Assembly (NCBI GenBank): GCA_009746045.1
Contig: RPFO01001598.1
Location: 442,501 to 506,500, forward strand
Source of the DNA: Mesostigma viride
Lineage: Eukaryota > Streptophyta > Mesostigmatophyceae > Mesostigmatales > Mesostigmataceae
Direction: 5' to 3'
Length of the DNA: 64,000 nucleotides
In this document: in pieces, positions 60,591-64,000 of the stretch
How positions within the stretch are numbered: the first letter of the stretch is position 1
How the letters are laid out: each line of letters opens with the position of its first letter
Position numbers and translations under genes: made by a program
The notes under the pieces: model-generated
What the model was told of the DNA's origin: nothing
The model's database searches: none
The model's input: only the letters and a program-made list of their open reading frames with translations

Positions 60591-63500
60591 GTGCATGCCG
60601 GCCCTTGCGTGCATGGTGTGTGTACGTGTGTGTGCAGTTGCCCCTTGCGTGCGCGGTGTATGTACATGTGAGTGCAGTCGCTCCTTGCGTGCGCGGTGTA
60701 TGTACGTGTGTGTGCACTCGCCCCTTGCGTGCGCGGTGGATGTACGTGTGTGTGCACTCGCCCCTTGCGTGCGCGGTGGATGTACGTGTGTGTGCAGGCG
60801 TCCCTTGCGTGCGTGGTGTATGTACGTGTGTGTGCAGTTGCCCCAAGCGTGCATGGTGTGTGTACGTGTGTGTGCAGTTGCCCCTTGCGTGCATGGTGTG
60901 TGTACGTGTGTGTGCAGCCGCCCCTTGCGTGCGCGGTGTATGTACGTGTGTGTGCAGGCGTCCCTTGCGTGCGTGGTGTATGTACGTGTGTGTGCAGCCG
61001 GCCCTTGCGTGCATGGTGTGTGTACGTGTGTGTGCAGTTGCCCCTTGCGTGCATGGTGTGTGTACATGTGAGTGCAGTCGCTCCTTGCGTGCGCGGTGGA
61101 TGTACGTGTGTGTGCACTTGCCCCTTGCGTGCGCGATGGATGTACGTGTGTGTGCAGCCGGCCCTTGCGTGCATGGTGGATGTACATGTGAGTGCAGCCG
61201 GCCCTTGCGTGCGCGGTGGATGTACGTGTGTGTGCAGCCGCCCCTTGCGTGCATGGTGTGTGTACGTGTGTGTGCAGCCGCCCCTTGCGTGCGCGGTGTA
61301 TGTACGTGTGTGTGCATGCCGGCCCTTGCGTGCATGGTGTGTGTACGTGTGTGTGCAGCCGCCCCTTGCGTGCGCGGTGTATGTACATGTGAGTGCCGTC
61401 GCCCCAAGCGTGCATGGTGTGTGTACGTGTGTGTGCAGTTGCCCCTTGCGTGCGCGGTGGATGTACGTGTGTGTGCAGCCGGCCCTTGCGTGCATGGTGG
61501 ATGTACGTGTGTGTGCAGGCGTCCCTTGCGTGCGCGGTGTGTGTGTAAGTGTGCGTGCACTCGCCCCTTGCGTGCGCGGTGGATGTACGTGACAGTGTGT
61601 GCAGGCGTCCCTTGCGTGCGCGGTGGATGTACGTGTGTGTGCACTTGCCCCTTGCGTGCGCGATGGATGTACGTGTGTGTGCACTCGCCCCTTGCGTGCG
61701 CGGTGGATGTACGTGTGTGCAGGCGTCCCTTGCGTGCGTGGTGTATGTACATGTGAGTGCCGTCGCCCCAAGCGTGCATGGTGTGTGTACGTGTGTGTGC
61801 AGGCGTCCCTTGCGTGCGTGGTGTGTGTACATGTGAGTGCAGCCGGCCCTTGCGTGCGCGGTGGATGTACGTGTGTGTGCAGCCGCCCCTTGCGTGCATG
61901 GTGTGTGTACGTGTGTGTGCAGCCGCCCCTTGCGTGCGCGGTGTATGTACGTGTGTGTGCCGTCGCCCCAAGCGTGCATGGTGTGTGTACGTGTGTGTGC
62001 AGTTGCCCCTTGCGTGCGCGGTGGATGTACGTGTGTGTGCACTTGCCCCTTGCGTGCGCGGTGTGTGTGTAAGTGTGCGTGCACTCGCCCCTTGCGTGCA
62101 TGGTGTATGTACATGTGAGTGCAGCCGGCCCCTTGCGTGCATGGTGTATGTACACGTGTGTGCAGCCGCCCCTTGCGTGCATGGTGTATGTACATGTGAG
62201 TGCAGCCGTCCCTTGCGTGCGCGGTGGATCTACGTGCGCGGTGTGTGTACGTGTGAGTGCAGCCGGCCCCTTGCGTGCATGGTGTATGTACATGTGTGTG
62301 CAGCCGCCCCTTCCGTGCATGGTGTGTGTACGTGTGTGTGCATGCAGCTGGCCCCTTGCGTGCATGGTGTATGTACATGTGTGTGCATGCCGGCCCTTGC
62401 GTGCATGGTGTGTGTACGTGTGTGTGCAGCCGCCCCTTGCGTGCGCGGTGGATGTACGTGTGTGTGCAGCCGCCCCTTGCGTGCATGGTGTGTGTACGTG
62501 TGTGTGCAGCCGCCCCTGGCGTGCGCGGTGTATGTACGTGTGTGTGCATGCCGGCCCTTGCGTGCATGGTGTGTGTACGTGTGTGTGCAGCCGCCCCTTG
62601 CGTGCGCGGTGTATGTACATGTGAGTGCCGTCGCCCCAAGCGTGCATGGTGTGTGTACGTGTGTGTGCAGTTGCCCCTTGCGTGCGCGGTGTATGTACAT
62701 GTGAGTGCAGCCGGCCCCTTGCGTGCGCGGTGTGTGTACGTGTGTGTGCAGTTGCCCCTTGCGTGCGCGGTGGATGTACGTGTGTGTGCAGGCGTCCCTT
62801 GCGTGCATGGTGGATGTACGTGTGTGTGCAGGCGTCCCTTGCGTGCGCGGTGTGTGTGTAAGTGTGCGTGCACTCGCCCCTTGCGTGCATGGTGTATGTA
62901 CACGTGTGTGCAGCCGCCCCTTGCGTGCATGGTGTATGTACATGTGTGTGCAGCCGCCCCTTCCGTGCATGGTGTGTGTACGTGTGTGTGCAGCCGCCCC
63001 TTGCGTGCGCGGTGTATGTACATGTGAGTGCAGCCGGCCCCTTGCGTGCATGGTGTATGTACATGTGTGTGCAGCCGCCCCTTCCGTGCATGGTGTGTGT
63101 ACGTGTGTGTGCAGCCGGCCCTTGCGTGCATGGTGTATGTACATGTGTGTGCATGCCGGCCCTTGCGTGCATGGTGTGTGTACGTGTGTGTGCAGCCGCC
63201 CCTTGCGTGCGCGGTGGATGTACGTGTGTGTGCAGCCGCCCCTTGCGTGCATGGTGTGTGTACGTGTGTGTGCAGCCGCCCCTTGCGTGCGCGGTGTATG
63301 TACGTGTGTGTGCATGCCGGCCCTTGCGTGCATGGTGTGTGTACGTGTGTGTGCAGCCGCCCCTTGCGTGCGCGGTGTATGTACATGTGAGTGCCGTCGC
63401 CCCAAGCGTGCATGGTGTGTGTACGTGTGTGTGCAGCCGGCCCTTGCGTGCATGGTGTGTGTACGTGTGTGTGCAGCCGCCCCTTGCGTGCGCGGTGGAT

Positions 63501-64000
63501 GTACGTGTGTGTGCAGCCGCCCCTTGCGTGCATGGTGTGTGTACGTGTGTGTGCAGCCGCCCCTTGCGTGCGCGGTGTATGTACGTGTGTGTGCATGCCG
63601 GCCCTTGCGTGCATGGTGTGTGTACGTGTGTGTGCAGCCGCCCCTTGCGTGCGCGGTGTATGTACATGTGAGTGCCGTCGCCCCAAGCGTGCATGGTGTG
63701 TGTACGTGTGTGTGCAGTTGCCCCTTGCGTGCGCGGTGGATGTACGTGTGTGTGCACTCGCCCCTTGCGTGCGCGGTGGATGTACGTGTGTGTGCACTCG
63801 CCCCTTGCGTGCGCGGTGGATGTACGTGTGTGTGCAGGCGTCCCTTGCGTGCGTGGTGTATGTACATGTGAGTGCCGTCGCCCCAAGCGTGCATGGTGTG
63901 TGTACGTGTGTGTGCAGTTGCCCCTTGCGTGCATGGTGTGTGTACGTGTGTGTGCAGCCGCCCCTTGCGTGCGCGGTGTATGTACGTGTGAGTGCCGTCG
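60591..64000 (+). repeat. 40-bp satellite array, part 4 (about 85 monomers, runs off the window)
   Basis: It has the same monomer and strand as the other parts. A 7-bp-disturbed monomer (GTGACAGTGTGTGCAGG) is near 61588, and a short monomer near 62228. The block 62257-63027 repeats 56206-56976 at an offset of 6051 bp. Confidence 0.97.

Noticed and set aside
19606-64000. CRISPR-like array
   Set aside because: Units are contiguous 40-bp monomers without unique spacers, and the DNA is eukaryotic.

Overview
The window looks like nuclear DNA of a eukaryotic alga. Protein genes are split by GT-AG introns. The SEC22 SNARE resembles land-plant SEC22 most closely. A TGTAA polyadenylation-type signal, typical of chlorophytes, follows one gene, and tandem repeats are abundant. 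I favour a green alga, but the EsV-1-7 repeats (known mainly from stramenopiles and large algal DNA viruses) leave this open. The canonical splice sites argue against a dinoflagellate.

Layout. (1) 0.2-5.05 kb: a plus-strand gene, 5' end not resolved. Its last exon encodes seven EsV-1-7 cysteine repeats and a restriction-nuclease-like domain. Four short phase-0 exons upstream probably belong to it, and its introns hold a GGGA tract and a degenerate minisatellite. (2) 6.39-11.97 kb: a complete five-exon SEC22 gene. Intron 2 holds a tandemly duplicated block with (CT)n; intron 4 holds about 95 copies of TGTCCCC. (3) 12-19.6 kb: gene-poor, with LINE debris on the minus strand (broken ORF1, two related 3' ends), short repeats with a 14-bp palindrome, a telomere-like heptamer patch and a tRNA-Ser-like relic. 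(4) 19.6-64 kb: a 40-bp satellite array, interrupted by mobile elements. A complete 8.5-kb LTR retrotransposon (31632-40134, apparently identical 455-bp LTRs, 5-bp TSD) splits it. An unclassified repeat in long (~1.6 kb) and short (~0.53 kb) forms occurs as a long-short pair at 49.3-54.0 kb and as the mirror-image pair at 58.5-60.6 kb, enclosing 4.4 kb of satellite. The left long copy carries an internally deleted relative of the retrotransposon (50115-52748, minus); the right long copy keeps the empty site.

The satellite has a higher-order period near 6.48 kb, seen nearly three times once the retrotransposon is removed. The very long open frames inside the arrays follow from a stop-poor 40-bp unit and are not genes. 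The best-supported cellular functions are ER-Golgi vesicle fusion (SEC22) and an unstudied EsV-1-7/nuclease-like protein. Everything right of 19.6 kb is satellite and transposon sequence.
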